Origin: Lacihabitans sp. CS3-21
GTDB taxonomy: Bacteria; Bacteroidota; Bacteroidia; Cytophagales; Spirosomataceae
Reading direction: 5' to 3'
Assembly (NCBI RefSeq): GCF_024343675.1
Contig: NZ_RJUD01000006.1
Span: forward strand, 124,001-188,000
DNA: 64,000 nucleotides
This document shows, piece after piece, positions 44,701-54,356 of this stretch (positions within the stretch are counted from its first letter, which is position 1; each line of letters opens with the position of its first letter). The notes under the pieces were generated by a model. That model was not told where the DNA came from. It was given only the letters and a program-made list of their open reading frames with translations, and did no database searches. The position numbers were made by a program, and so were the translations under genes.

Positions 44701-45091
44701 TGAGGTAAATACCTTGAAATCCGTTTATGCAATAAATGATGGGAAAGGAAATTTTACTGTAAAAGAACTACCAACGAGTGCTCAAATAAGCTGTATAAAC
44801 GCCATTGAAACAATAGATTTAAACCAAGATGGTTTCAAGGATATTATTTTGGCAGGCAATTTTGTCGGATTTATTCCACAGTTTACTCGCCTAGATGCCT
44901 GCCGTGGGGTGGTGCTTTTAAACAATAAAAAAGGCGGATTTGTAAGTCAAAGAAATATAGATACGGGCTATGTGACAGAGGGTGAAGTAAGAGATATGAA
45001 ATTCATGAATTTTGGGAAAAAGCCTTACTTGATTTCGTTTGCAAACAACAAGAAACCGCAGTTTTTTGAAATAACCCAATCTAAAAAATGA
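41750..45091 (+). CDS. VCBS/FG-GAP repeat lipoprotein with ASPIC/UnbV domain, copy 1
   Basis: The 1113-residue lipoprotein (lipobox LFSC near residue 16) has an N-terminal set of FG-GAP/VCBS calcium-binding blades, such as GDINNDGLQDVLFT, VDINHDGWLDIYI and DLDNDGDLDLLVNN. An ASPIC/UnbV domain lies at about 520-600 (NYIKVKLEGSENNTFAVGAK, SSTEYVQTIGLGQ). A second blade set follows to the end (ADVNGDGLMDLYAGG, DYDNDGDIDLFVGN, DIDNDGDKDLILGN). Such proteins commonly follow SusC/SusD pairs in Cytophagales and are presumed surface glycan-binding or structural factors; the function is unproven. It overlaps both neighbours by 4 bp. Confidence 0.9.
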   Translation: MKKSFLIIGIVAFLFSCKEKSSDAIFELLDSSKTGIDFINTVKNSENFNIFNYRNFYNGAGVAVGDINNDGLQDVLFTANMGSNKLYINKGNQPGESFKFEDITAKAGIAESDKWNTGVVMVDINHDGWLDIYICNAGIDKWKKKQGNALFINNHDLTFTEKAAEYGLDDKGYSTHAAFLDYDLDGDLDCYILNNSFIPVNTLNYDNNRDLRAEDWPVKDFLKGGGDKLLKNENGKFVDVSKEAGIYGSLIGFGLGVTVGDVNNDNYPDIYISNDFFEKDYLYINQKNGKFSEELETRVGHTSLASMGADMGDINNDGNQEIFVTDMLPRDEVRLKTTTSFDNNYVFKLKHDKGFYNQYMQNSLQLNNADGTFSEIANYSDVAASDWSWGALLFDADNDSKTDIYVSNGIFHDVIDQDFIDFFANEVNQKMVLSGEKEKFDNIIKHMPSRPIVNNFFHNDGELKFSEKAEAFGFTEPSFSNGAAYADLDNDGDLDLLVNNVNQPCFVYRNNAEKKTPKNNYIKVKLEGSENNTFAVGAKIFVYSNKEILVKQINPSKGFQSSTEYVQTIGLGQSKAIDSVVVFWPNNTRSMYKNPKINSLQTWNIKDGSTYHHFESESRGMSSFLMDNSMAIRAHTENEYEDFYEEKNIPMMLSKEGPNAAIADVNGDGLMDLYAGGAKNQAGALYIQQNGKLTLKPNKEFDNAAFFEDTAVEFFDADLDGDQDLFVGTGGNESNPEERLYINRLYVNDGKGNFVFNNKAIPFSGMNTSCVAPHDYDNDGDIDLFVGNRSQPKKYGLTPPQQILENDGKGIFKNVTKAFAKEIEYAGMVRKAIWEDVDGDKIKELILVGDWMNPKIYKVKNKAFSEMKTGLENQKGFWGVLKSEDIDNDGDKDLILGNMGENFALKTTQNEPLKLWVGDFDDNQLLDKIFTKTFEGKDVPVFLKREMMEQFPKLKAQNLKHEEYAKRSIEDLFDKNLLKKSQKTEVNTLKSVYAINDGKGNFTVKELPTSAQISCINAIETIDLNQDGFKDIILAGNFVGFIPQFTRLDACRGVVLLNNKKGGFVSQRNIDTGYVTEGEVRDMKFMNFGKKPYLISFANNKKPQFFEITQSKK

Positions 45092-48000
45092 GAATAGTAT
45101 CCTTTATTATATTGGGTGTTTTTGCACTTTCTTGTTCAAATTCAAAAGAAACGCTTTTTAAAGTTATTTCGGCTGAAGAGTCCGGCCTCAGTTTTTCTAA
45201 TGATCTAAAGCCAACTGCTGACCTTAATATATTCAACTATATGTACTTTTACAACGGTGGTGGAGTAGGTGCAGGCGATTTGAACAACGACGGCAAACCA
45301 GACTTGGTTTTTTCTTCCAACCAAAGTCAAAACAAGATTTTCTTAAATAAAGGCACGCTGAAATTTGAGGATATTACTGAAAAATCGAATTTCAAAGCTG
45401 AAAAAGGTTGGTCAACTGGCGTTTCAATAGTGGACATAAACCAAGATGGCCTGTTGGATATTTACGTGAGTCGAGTTGGAAATTTTGAAGTATTGAAAGG
45501 CCATAATTTACTTTTTGTTTGTCAAAACATCGATAAGAATGGTGTACCACAATATCAAGAAGTATCGAAGCAGTATGGCCTGGATTTGGTAGGCTTTGGT
45601 ACGCAGGCGGCTTTTTTTGATTATGATACGGATGGTGATTTGGATATGTTTCAACTCAATCATTCGGTGCATCAAAACGGCACTTATGGGCAAAGACAAG
45701 TTTTTTTAAATACATTTCACCCATTGGCGGGTGATAGGTTTTTTGAAAATATAGAAGGGAAATACATAGAAAAAACCAAAGAAGTAGGCATTCATTCGTC
45801 TGCAATTGGCTATGGATTGGGCTTGGGTATTTCTGACATAAACCTCGATGGATACCCAGACTTGTACGTTGCTAACGATTTCCATGAAAATGATTATTTG
45901 TATATCAACCAAAAAAATGGGAAATATGCGGATGAAATGCTGGACAAAATTGACCACACCAGTAGATTCTCGATGGGAGTCGACATGGCGGATTTGAACA
46001 ATGACGTTTTTCCTGAAATCTTCACTTTGGATATGCTTCCTTATGATCCCGAAATTTTGAAAAGATCCGAGGGCGAAGATGCTTTTTACAACTTTAAATT
46101 CAAACTTTCGCAAGGGTATAACATTCAGTTTGCGAGAAATAACCTTCAACTCAACAACCGAAATGGTTATTTTTCTGAAATCGGGATGTATTCTGGTGTT
46201 CATGCTACAGATTGGTCATGGTCTACACTTCTTTTTGATTTTGAAAATGATGGTAAAAAGGACATTTTCATTTCAAATGGAATTAACAAACGAATGAATG
46301 ATTTGGACTACATCAACTTTGTGTCAAGTGACGAAATCCAACAGAAAATATCAGAGAAAAGATTTGATGAATCGGATGAATCTTTGGTAGACCTTTTGCC
46401 AGAAATAAAGATTCCTAATAAGTTTTATTCAAACGGAACCGACTTGGCTTTCAATGATATAGCCGAAAACATTAATGGCAATGTAGGTTCATTTTCTAAT
46501 GGTTGTGCCTACGTAGATTTGGACAATGACGGTGATCTCGATTTGATTACGAACAATATCAATCAGTCGGCTTTTTTGTATGAAAACCAATCCAATACTT
46601 TAAAACCAGAGAATAAATACCTGAATATAAAGTTGGTTGGAAGCGAGAAAAATAATAATGCGATTGGGACAAAATGCATTTTATATGTGGGCGATAAAGA
46701 GTTTTATCAAGAAAAAATTCCTGTTCGAGGTTTTCAATCTTCCATGGAAATTCCGCTAAACTTTGGTTTGGGTAAAAGTGATAAAGTAGATTCTGTACTA
46801 ATTATTTGGCCAGATAATACCTTTGAAAAGTATAAAAACATAAAGTCAAATGCCACTTTTACAGTCAACTATAAAACCAATTTGCCAAAGTTTGACTATA
46901 CTGTTTTTCATCAAGGAAAGCCTGAATTCGTTGATATTGCTGCCAGCGTCGGATTAGATATTCGCCATGAAGAAAACCAATACAATGAATTTGACCGGGA
47001 GGCATTAATTCCTAATATGATGTCAACAGAAGGGCCGGCCATAGCAGTGGCTGATGTGAATGGCGACCGATTGGAAGACCTATTTTTGGGAAGTTCAAAA
47101 AAGACAAAGTCACAGATTTTTGTTCAAAATACGAATGGAAAGTTCGTAAAAACCCAGCAAAAAAGTATTGAAGCTGACAGTGTCTATGAAGACGTTGATG
47201 CACAATTTGCGGATTTCAACGGTGATGGAAAACTAGATTTGGTTGTTGCTTCAGGTGGAAATGAATACTATGGAAAGTCTGAATATTTGGCCCCCAGAAT
47301 TTATCTGAATGACGGAAAAGGCGTTTTTATAAAGAAAAATGATGCATTTTCGGGCATATTGATGACTGCCTCTGTGGTGTTGGTAAAAGATATAAACGAC
47401 GACAAAAAGCCGGATTTGTTCTTAGGTTCCAGAGGGGTTTCTTGGGCTTATGGTGAGATGCCGAGTTCGTATTTATTGGTAAATGATGGTAGTGGAAAAT
47501 TTACTGACAAAACCGACCTGTTAGCCCCAGAATTGAAAAAATCGGGGATGGTAAAGCATGCGGTTTGGGCCGATTATGACAACGATAAGATAGATGAATT
47601 GGTGGTGGCTTATGACTGGGGCGGTATAAAATCCTTTAAGAAATCTGGTAAGAAATATGAACAAACAGATCTAACAAACAAGAAAGGTTGGTGGAATTTT
47701 GTATATCCTATGGACGTTAACCAAGATGGGAAGATGGACTTCGTTTGTGGGAATCTCGGAAAAAATAGTCGTTTGCATGCTACAGAAAAGGAACCTGTTA
47801 AAATGTATGTTAAAGACATCGATGAGAACGGTAGGCTTGACCAAATCATTACGATTTATATGATGGGCAAGGAGACAATTTTTGCTGATAAACGGGAGAT
47901 TGAAAAACAGTTGCCATATGTAAAAAAGCAATTTATATATTCAAGAGATTTCGCCAAGGCGAGCTTGGAAGACGTATTTGGAAAAGCAAAAATTGGTGAT

Positions 48001-48390
48001 GCTGAGATTTTTGAAGCGAATTATTTTGAAAACGCTGTTTTGATAAACAAAGGCGATGGCACTTTTGAACTTCAAGCACTCGGAGGAAATGCTCAGTTTA
48101 CGCCTTATTATGCCGCTCAGAGTATTTCAGAATACAAAAAAGGGGAATTTTTGATGATGGGAAATTTTTACGAGTGTAATATTCAGATGGGATTGTACGA
48201 TGCAGACCAAGGCAACATTTTCTCATTGAAAAATGGACAAACGATAAAAACACCCATCAGTAACTTACCTATAAAAGGGCAAGTCAGGCGGATAAGGCCT
48301 ATAAAGATAGCAGGTAAAACACATTATTTGGTCATAAAAAACAATGACAACATGATGGTTTTAAGTCATCATTCGAATTTGAAGTTGTAA
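45088..48390 (+). CDS. VCBS/FG-GAP repeat lipoprotein with ASPIC/UnbV domain, copy 2
   Basis: The 1100-residue lipoprotein (FALSCSNS lipobox) is collinear with copy 1. It has blades such as GDLNNDGKPDLVFSSNQ and VDINQDGLLDIYVSR, and an ASPIC/UnbV domain at about 515-595 (KYLNIKLVGSEKNNNAIGTK, GFQSSMEIPLNFGLG). The second blade set includes ADVNGDRLEDLFLGSS and DVNQDGKMDFVCGNLG. It is evidently a diverged tandem duplicate of the preceding gene, perhaps forming a heteromer with it. Its start overlaps the copy 1 stop by 4 bp. Its 3' end overlaps the convergent TonB-receptor gene by 22 bp. Confidence 0.9.
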   Translation: MRIVSFIILGVFALSCSNSKETLFKVISAEESGLSFSNDLKPTADLNIFNYMYFYNGGGVGAGDLNNDGKPDLVFSSNQSQNKIFLNKGTLKFEDITEKSNFKAEKGWSTGVSIVDINQDGLLDIYVSRVGNFEVLKGHNLLFVCQNIDKNGVPQYQEVSKQYGLDLVGFGTQAAFFDYDTDGDLDMFQLNHSVHQNGTYGQRQVFLNTFHPLAGDRFFENIEGKYIEKTKEVGIHSSAIGYGLGLGISDINLDGYPDLYVANDFHENDYLYINQKNGKYADEMLDKIDHTSRFSMGVDMADLNNDVFPEIFTLDMLPYDPEILKRSEGEDAFYNFKFKLSQGYNIQFARNNLQLNNRNGYFSEIGMYSGVHATDWSWSTLLFDFENDGKKDIFISNGINKRMNDLDYINFVSSDEIQQKISEKRFDESDESLVDLLPEIKIPNKFYSNGTDLAFNDIAENINGNVGSFSNGCAYVDLDNDGDLDLITNNINQSAFLYENQSNTLKPENKYLNIKLVGSEKNNNAIGTKCILYVGDKEFYQEKIPVRGFQSSMEIPLNFGLGKSDKVDSVLIIWPDNTFEKYKNIKSNATFTVNYKTNLPKFDYTVFHQGKPEFVDIAASVGLDIRHEENQYNEFDREALIPNMMSTEGPAIAVADVNGDRLEDLFLGSSKKTKSQIFVQNTNGKFVKTQQKSIEADSVYEDVDAQFADFNGDGKLDLVVASGGNEYYGKSEYLAPRIYLNDGKGVFIKKNDAFSGILMTASVVLVKDINDDKKPDLFLGSRGVSWAYGEMPSSYLLVNDGSGKFTDKTDLLAPELKKSGMVKHAVWADYDNDKIDELVVAYDWGGIKSFKKSGKKYEQTDLTNKKGWWNFVYPMDVNQDGKMDFVCGNLGKNSRLHATEKEPVKMYVKDIDENGRLDQIITIYMMGKETIFADKREIEKQLPYVKKQFIYSRDFAKASLEDVFGKAKIGDAEIFEANYFENAVLINKGDGTFELQALGGNAQFTPYYAAQSISEYKKGEFLMMGNFYECNIQMGLYDADQGNIFSLKNGQTIKTPISNLPIKGQVRRIRPIKIAGKTHYLVIKNNDNMMVLSHHSNLKL

Positions 48391-50765
48391 GCCAAGGACA
48401 CTATCGGAGCTCCAAAAATTTGTAATGTATAGCCTTTTATGCTATTATTCTCTGTTTTGAAAAATACAGAATATGCATTGCGATGTCCGTAAAGATTATA
48501 TACCGAAAATGCCCAATTACCCACGTATCGCCTGTCTTTCATGGTTGGATTAGATATGTTCCATGATAAATCCAAACGATGGTAAGTTGGAATTCGCTCA
48601 TTGTTTCGCTCGTCATAAAACGGATAGTAACTATTCTGAAAACTCACAAAACCTACTGGCTTAGAATATGGCCTTCCCGAACTCAATACAAAGTTGAAAG
48701 AGAACGAATTATGCTTGTCTACCGCTATGTCAATAGAGGTATTGAAGGTATGTGGCCGATCATAGTTGGCTCGGTAAGGATTGCCGTTATTTACCAATTC
48801 CAGCACATTGGTATTGGCATATACTTGGTTGAACGTTCGGGCATATGTATAATTTGTCCAGCCAGTTAGGTTTCCTTTTTTCTTTGAAAACATAAATTCC
48901 AGGCCATATGAATCGCTTGTACCTTGTACCAGCTGCGTTTCGGGAAACTGTTGCAAAAGGAAGTCAGCCCCAGGTTTATAATCAATCATGTTTTTCGAGG
49001 CTCTGTAATAGCCTTCTACACTGAAATCATAAATGTTTTTATCGATAGACCTGTAAAGCCCTAAAGTAAGTAAATGGCTGACTTGCGGAGCTATATTTTG
49101 ATCGGAGGTTTTCCATCGAGATGTCGGAATGGGTGTTGTTGTATTGGATACAATTTGTAGATATTGTCTCATCAGATTGTAGCCCAATTTCAGCGAAATT
49201 TCATCGCTTAGTAAGTATCTCAAGCCCACTCTTGGCTCTAACCCTCCGTAGGTTTTGGTTATATCCCCTTTTCTAAAGGTCTTTGAAGAAATCACTGAAA
49301 ATTCATCACGTGGCTGTAAAGGGTCATAAGTTCTTACTTCGGATGCACCGAGTGCTGTGAAAAATGAATATCGGAGACCGAAAGTACCTGCCAGTTTTTT
49401 AGAAAACTCATACTCATCGTCCATAAAGATTCCGTATTCATTGGAATATTCTGTTGGTGTTTCAATCTTATTTACACTAAAAGCCTTCCCTGGGTCCAAA
49501 GTACCAGGCCTGATTTCGTTTTGAGTAAAATTTAAGCCCATTTCCATCTTGTTATTTCCGTTTTGGAAATTAAGACTTGACTTGTAAATATTTTGTGTAA
49601 TGCCCGATTTTAGTCTTATTTTATAACCAGTTACCGTTTCAATCGTACCAATCGTCGGGTCATAATTTGCTCTGGTAAAACTAGTCGTTACGTCCAGTTT
49701 TGAGTTAATCAAATATACCCATTTGGCATTGCCATTCAGAGTTTTATGCTCAAAAAAGGTACTATTACCAACTACATTTGGTAAACTTGAAAGCAGGTTG
49801 GTTTGGAAAAAATCATTACTTCCATAACTCATGGCTGTAAAGGTATTCTTGGAATTTATTCTCCAAAAAGCTTTCACAACACCCTCATAAAATTTTGATT
49901 TTACATCCTCAAGTTCTTTGCTGATTTTTGGTAACAGGAAATCTGTAAAGGCTCCTCTTCCAGTGAAATATATTCCGAGTTTGTCGGGAATTATAGGTAT
50001 ATCCACCATCAATTTAGATGAAATAAGACTAATTCCGCCACTAATTTTGATTTTGGAAAGATTTGGGTTTTTTAAAGTTAAATCCAAAACTGATGCTGCC
50101 CTACCACCATATCTTGCTGGTACATTTCCTTTGTAAAGATCTAAATTGCTTAATGCTTCGGAGGGAATTACCGAAAAAAGCCCGAACATGTGCGTAGGAT
50201 TGAAAATGGGGGTGTCGTCAACCAAGATTAGGTTTTGGTCGGTTGTACCTCCTCTTATATTTACGCCATTTGAAGCTTCGCCTACGCTAGACACACCTGG
50301 CAACATTTGCAGGCCTCTCAAAAAATCAACTTCTCCAAAGGCGGCCGGGATTTTCTGGAGCGTTTTTATATTTATTTGGTTAACTCCCAAAAGCGTTTTC
50401 TTTACGTTTTGGTCTGATTTTGAAGTAGATATAACCACTTGCTCCAACTCATTTTCTACCAAACGCATTTTTATGACATACTCTTTATTTTCTGTTTGGG
50501 CAGTCGTATATATCCAAAACGGAACGTATCCGACATATTTTATGGAGATGGCGTGGTCGTCTTTGGTCATGTTAAGCGTAAACTTACCCTTGTCGTCGGT
50601 CTTGGTCTGCCATTGATTTTTTCTTAAATCTACCACAATAGATGCACCCTTTAGAGGTTCGTTTGTGATGGAATCCAAAACAGTAGCTTTCAAGGTTAGG
50701 GACTGCCCAGAAATCTGTAGGGAAAGTAAACAAAAGCCTAGTAAAAATATATTTTTCATATTCAT
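48369..50765 (-). CDS. TonB-dependent receptor with carboxypeptidase-like regulatory domain
   Basis: The 798-residue outer-membrane receptor (not SusC class) has a signal peptide, then CarboxypepD_reg-like (VLDSITNEPLKGASIVV, TDDKGKFTL). The plug contains FLRGLQMLPGVSSVGEASNG, VNIRGGTTDQNLILVDDTPI and VPARYGGRAASVLDLTLKNP. The barrel ends APIVSLAYNFKFE. It is transcribed 12 bp behind the DUF4249 gene; this pair recurs in Bacteroidota and probably imports one specific, unknown ligand. ATG 50759 is an alternative start. Confidence 0.92.
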   Translation of the reverse strand: MNMKNIFLLGFCLLSLQISGQSLTLKATVLDSITNEPLKGASIVVDLRKNQWQTKTDDKGKFTLNMTKDDHAISIKYVGYVPFWIYTTAQTENKEYVIKMRLVENELEQVVISTSKSDQNVKKTLLGVNQINIKTLQKIPAAFGEVDFLRGLQMLPGVSSVGEASNGVNIRGGTTDQNLILVDDTPIFNPTHMFGLFSVIPSEALSNLDLYKGNVPARYGGRAASVLDLTLKNPNLSKIKISGGISLISSKLMVDIPIIPDKLGIYFTGRGAFTDFLLPKISKELEDVKSKFYEGVVKAFWRINSKNTFTAMSYGSNDFFQTNLLSSLPNVVGNSTFFEHKTLNGNAKWVYLINSKLDVTTSFTRANYDPTIGTIETVTGYKIRLKSGITQNIYKSSLNFQNGNNKMEMGLNFTQNEIRPGTLDPGKAFSVNKIETPTEYSNEYGIFMDDEYEFSKKLAGTFGLRYSFFTALGASEVRTYDPLQPRDEFSVISSKTFRKGDITKTYGGLEPRVGLRYLLSDEISLKLGYNLMRQYLQIVSNTTTPIPTSRWKTSDQNIAPQVSHLLTLGLYRSIDKNIYDFSVEGYYRASKNMIDYKPGADFLLQQFPETQLVQGTSDSYGLEFMFSKKKGNLTGWTNYTYARTFNQVYANTNVLELVNNGNPYRANYDRPHTFNTSIDIAVDKHNSFSFNFVLSSGRPYSKPVGFVSFQNSYYPFYDERNNERIPTYHRLDLSWNISNPTMKDRRYVGNWAFSVYNLYGHRNAYSVFFKTENNSIKGYTLQIFGAPIVSLAYNFKFE

Positions 50766-50777
50766 CTTCTATAATTA

Positions 50778-51995
50778 TTATCTACCAAATTGCCAGTTTT
50801 TGGGTGCAATGGCCGTGCGGCTAACACTAGGTTTACATACTGCAAACGGAATACTAGGCCTTTCATCGGAAACAGATTCTGGTATGGGATCTCTTCTATT
50901 TTGATATTTAAATAGTCCATCCTTTACTGCTCCTATGGTATTTTGGCGATTCATCATATACCTAATTTCGCTTACTGCTGAAGCTGAAAAGTAACCCAAC
51001 ACTATTTCGTTGGTGTTTTTGGTATTCGTTACATTGCCTTTGATGGGTGCTGGTGGGGTGTCGGCCAATGTTCCTGTATTTTCTGATTGGTCTTCAATGA
51101 GTTTTAGGTATCTGAAAGCATTGGCACTTAGTGACATTTGTTGAACCACCACTAAACATGGATTCGACTGATATACAGGTATTTGTGCAACGACTTTGTC
51201 GTATTGCGTTTGTCCATCGGTATAAACATCCGAAAATATATCTATTTGCTTACCTTGAAAAATTTCCCAACAAAGGGTCTGGCAGAAATAGTCATAATAA
51301 TTAAACCCAGGCAGTCTGATGTCTGGTATACATTTGCCATCGGAAGTGGCAGTGTTTCCTGTTCTTTCGTAATATCCTTGTTTGCAAGATGCACAAATAT
51401 TTTGGAGTTCATAAGAGGTCCATTTCCAGCGATAAAAGTTCCTTTCGGCTGCAGGATCAATATAATCTATGTAAATGTCATTGGTAGCAATGTTACCCGT
51501 GCTAGCGTTGTTATCCTTTATACCCTTTTGGTTATATTTATCGTATAGTGTCCCTATTTCTGGTACTGCAGCCATTTTTTCTTCGGTTGACTCGTATCTT
51601 TTTCCGTCGTTTTTTTCTATAATGAGTTTATAACTTGAGCCAATGCTACCCACAAAATTCAAGGGTGTTGTGTAGTATCCAGCCTGCGTTTCAAAAAGTT
51701 CATAAGTTTTTTTGCCATTTTCTACAACAGAAACTTTGGCCTTGGTTACCGGAATGATATCACTTGACTTGGGAGTAATGGTGGCAGTAAATTCAGAACT
51801 TTTGTAATTGGCCGTTTCACTAGTTTCAAATATGGAAATAGTCTGAGGTTCGTCCAAATCCGTAATGGCACCTTCTACAATCAGATACGATTGAGTGGAT
51901 TGCACAGTTACTTTGTATGGGTCAATGCAGGATGTCGTTAAGAATAAGCAAAATATAAGAATAAGCAAATGCGGAAATGCTTGTTTTTTTATCAT
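50778..51995 (-). CDS. DUF4249 lipoprotein, partner of the TonB receptor
   Basis: The 405-residue lipoprotein starts MIKKQAFPHLLILIFCLFLTTSC. A beta-sandwich-like domain follows (YLIVEGAITDLDEPQTISIF, FVGSIGSSYKLIIEKNDGKRYESTEEKM), typical of DUF4249. A cysteine-rich patch is present in the middle (NICASCKQGYYERTGN and FCQTLCWEIF). It is presumed a surface cap or ligand-binding partner of the downstream receptor, analogous to SusD, though unproven. ATG 51995 was chosen because the longer frame begins at a TTG overlapping a -7-like TACATTTG (52018-52011). Confidence 0.82.
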   Translation of the reverse strand: MIKKQAFPHLLILIFCLFLTTSCIDPYKVTVQSTQSYLIVEGAITDLDEPQTISIFETSETANYKSSEFTATITPKSSDIIPVTKAKVSVVENGKKTYELFETQAGYYTTPLNFVGSIGSSYKLIIEKNDGKRYESTEEKMAAVPEIGTLYDKYNQKGIKDNNASTGNIATNDIYIDYIDPAAERNFYRWKWTSYELQNICASCKQGYYERTGNTATSDGKCIPDIRLPGFNYYDYFCQTLCWEIFQGKQIDIFSDVYTDGQTQYDKVVAQIPVYQSNPCLVVVQQMSLSANAFRYLKLIEDQSENTGTLADTPPAPIKGNVTNTKNTNEIVLGYFSASAVSEIRYMMNRQNTIGAVKDGLFKYQNRRDPIPESVSDERPSIPFAVCKPSVSRTAIAPKNWQFGR

Positions 51996-52277
51996 AGGTA
52001 AAAATTTTATCAAATGTAATCCAAAGTATCTTAAAAACAGTAAAATCGCTTGTGTTGGCGGAATTTAATCGACAAATAGAACCAAAAAATCGGCAACCTT
52101 GAAATAGTACATTTAAACTTCTAAAATTTCATTGAGCAAAGATTGTTTTTTGATAATCATACACTATCGTTACCCTATAGATTTTATAATTGATTTGATT
52201 GATACGAAAATTTACCAAGTAAGGTTTCAGATTTTTTCCAAATTAGTATTATTTTGCTTTTCAATAATACTCCCCCT

Positions 52278-54356
52278 ATGATAAAATATTCCAAAAATAC
52301 CCTTTGGTTCTGCTTTTGTTGTTTTGTGTTTTTTGAAATCAACGGCCAGCCTAATTTCAAAATCCAATCGCCTGATAAAAAAATTAACCTTTCGGTAAAT
52401 CAAAATGCTGCCAAGCAGATAAGTTATAATTTAAAATTTGGAAGTGAAGTTGTCATTGAAAACTCTATTGTTGGTTTTGAGCTGGGCAAACCAAGTTTAA
52501 AGCTGAACACATTTGAATGGCTAAGTACAGACACATTGACCGTAAATGAAACTTGGAAACCTGTTTGGGGCGAAGTTTCTGAAATCAGAAATCACTATAG
52601 AATGTTGGTCATTCATTTAAAATCAACTTCAAATGTTCTGATAGATATAGAATTTCGGGTTTTTAATGAAGGTCTTGGTTTTCGCTATTTTTTTCCTGAG
52701 CAACTTGATTTTAAGCATTTTATAGTTAAAAATGAGCTTACACAATTTAATTTAGCTGGGAACCACAAAACTTTCTGGATACCAGGCGATTATGACACTA
52801 ACGAGTATCTTTATAACACCACGCTTTTGTCTGAAATAGATGCTATAAAAGCCGCAAACCAAGAAAAAGACATTGCTCTTCAATCATTGATTGGAAAAAA
52901 TGCAGTACAAACTCCATTGATGATGAAATCTAAAACTGGGCATTATATCAATATTCATGAGGCAGCATTGATAAATTACCCAGTCATGCACCTCGATTTG
53001 GACAAAACAACATTTACGCTCACTTCTCATCTTACTCCTGATGCTGTTGGCAATAAGGCTTATCTCCAAACTCCATTTCATACCCCATGGAGAGTTATAA
53101 ACGTAAGCAACAAAGCAGAGAAAATAATGGAATCTAAGATGATTTTGAACCTAAACGAGCCGAGTAAAATTGAAGATGCCTCGTGGATAAAACCGCAGAA
53201 ATTTATAGGAATGTGGTGGGAAATGCATGTGGGCAAATCTGATTGGTTTAAGGCGGGCGGTAAACATGGGGCTAACACCGAAAACGTAATAAAATATATA
53301 GAATTTGCAGCTGAAAATAATTTTGACGGCATATTGGTAGAGGGCTGGAATCAAGGTTGGGAAGATTGGTTTGGGAATTGGAAAGAGGATGTTTTCGATT
53401 TTGTAAGTCCTTATGACGACTACAACGTGAAGTATCTAAGCGATTATGCCAAGCAAAAAGGTGTTAAAATCATTATGCACCATGAAACTTCTGGCTCCGC
53501 CACCAATTATGAGCGACACATAGATAAGGCCTTTGATTTTATGAAAAACCATGGCATGAACACCGTTAAAACTGGTTACGTGGGAAAAATCATACCGCGT
53601 GGAGAACACCACGATAGTCAATGGATGGTCAATCACTACGAGAGAGTAGCAAAAAAAGCCGCTGAAAACAAAATTATGGTTGAAGCACATGAGCCAGCAC
53701 ATCCAACTGGTCTGCATCGAACTTACCCCAACTGGCTGGCCAACGAGGCAGCAAGAGGCAACGAATTCAACAATGCACCCACTCTTGGATTAAGACCAGA
53801 ACACGAAACCATTTTACCATTTACCAGGCTCATGGGCGGACCAATGGATTATACGCCTGGCTTTTTCCATTTTAATCTCAACCAATTTGACCCAAGCAGA
53901 AAACAAAAAGTAAAAACCACACTTGCGAAGCAGTTGGCCCTGTATGTAACCATTTACAGTCCATTACAAATGGCGGGAGATTTTCCTCAAAATTTTCAGA
54001 CATTTCCTGATGCCTTTCAGTTTATCAAAGATGTGCCAGTCGATTGGGATGATACCAAGGTTATTTCGGCTGAGCCAGGTGAATTTGTGGTCACTGCCAG
54101 AAAAAAGAAAAGCTCAGAAGATTGGTTTTTAGGTGGCATCACTGACGAAAATAGCCGGAAAATAGAAGTTAAACTCGACTTTCTAAAGGAAAACGTCGAA
54201 TACGAAGCTACTATTTATAAAGATGGGCCAAATGCTTCTTGGGATAAAAACCCTCGGGATTATGTCATTGAAAAGTTGAAATTAAATAGCAATTCAAGCT
54301 TGAATTTACAGATGGCTACGGGTGGTGGTTTTGCAGTGAGTTTTAGGAGAATTTGA
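52278..54356 (+). CDS. GH97 glycoside hydrolase (SusB-like), exported
   Basis: The 692-residue enzyme has a short signal peptide ending FFEINGQ. The N-terminal GH97 beta-super-sandwich is followed by a TIM barrel (FIGMWWEMHVGKSDWF, NNFDGILVEGWNQGWEDWFG, MHHETSGSATNYERHI). VKTGYVGKI has Gly where retaining GH97 alpha-galactosidases have the Asp nucleophile. MVEAHEPAHPTGLHRTYPN and RGNEFNNAP carry the Glu residues used by the inverting, calcium-dependent SusB group. An inverting alpha-glucosidase-type activity is therefore more likely. The C-terminal domain is a beta-sandwich. The gene is single and divergent from DUF4249. The 240-bp spacer shows no clear paired plus-strand promoter. Confidence 0.92.
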   Translation: MIKYSKNTLWFCFCCFVFFEINGQPNFKIQSPDKKINLSVNQNAAKQISYNLKFGSEVVIENSIVGFELGKPSLKLNTFEWLSTDTLTVNETWKPVWGEVSEIRNHYRMLVIHLKSTSNVLIDIEFRVFNEGLGFRYFFPEQLDFKHFIVKNELTQFNLAGNHKTFWIPGDYDTNEYLYNTTLLSEIDAIKAANQEKDIALQSLIGKNAVQTPLMMKSKTGHYINIHEAALINYPVMHLDLDKTTFTLTSHLTPDAVGNKAYLQTPFHTPWRVINVSNKAEKIMESKMILNLNEPSKIEDASWIKPQKFIGMWWEMHVGKSDWFKAGGKHGANTENVIKYIEFAAENNFDGILVEGWNQGWEDWFGNWKEDVFDFVSPYDDYNVKYLSDYAKQKGVKIIMHHETSGSATNYERHIDKAFDFMKNHGMNTVKTGYVGKIIPRGEHHDSQWMVNHYERVAKKAAENKIMVEAHEPAHPTGLHRTYPNWLANEAARGNEFNNAPTLGLRPEHETILPFTRLMGGPMDYTPGFFHFNLNQFDPSRKQKVKTTLAKQLALYVTIYSPLQMAGDFPQNFQTFPDAFQFIKDVPVDWDDTKVISAEPGEFVVTARKKKSSEDWFLGGITDENSRKIEVKLDFLKENVEYEATIYKDGPNASWDKNPRDYVIEKLKLNSNSSLNLQMATGGGFAVSFRRI

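Noticed and set aside
45706-46203. 165-codon minus-strand frame
   Set aside because: Antisense to the second VCBS lipoprotein gene.
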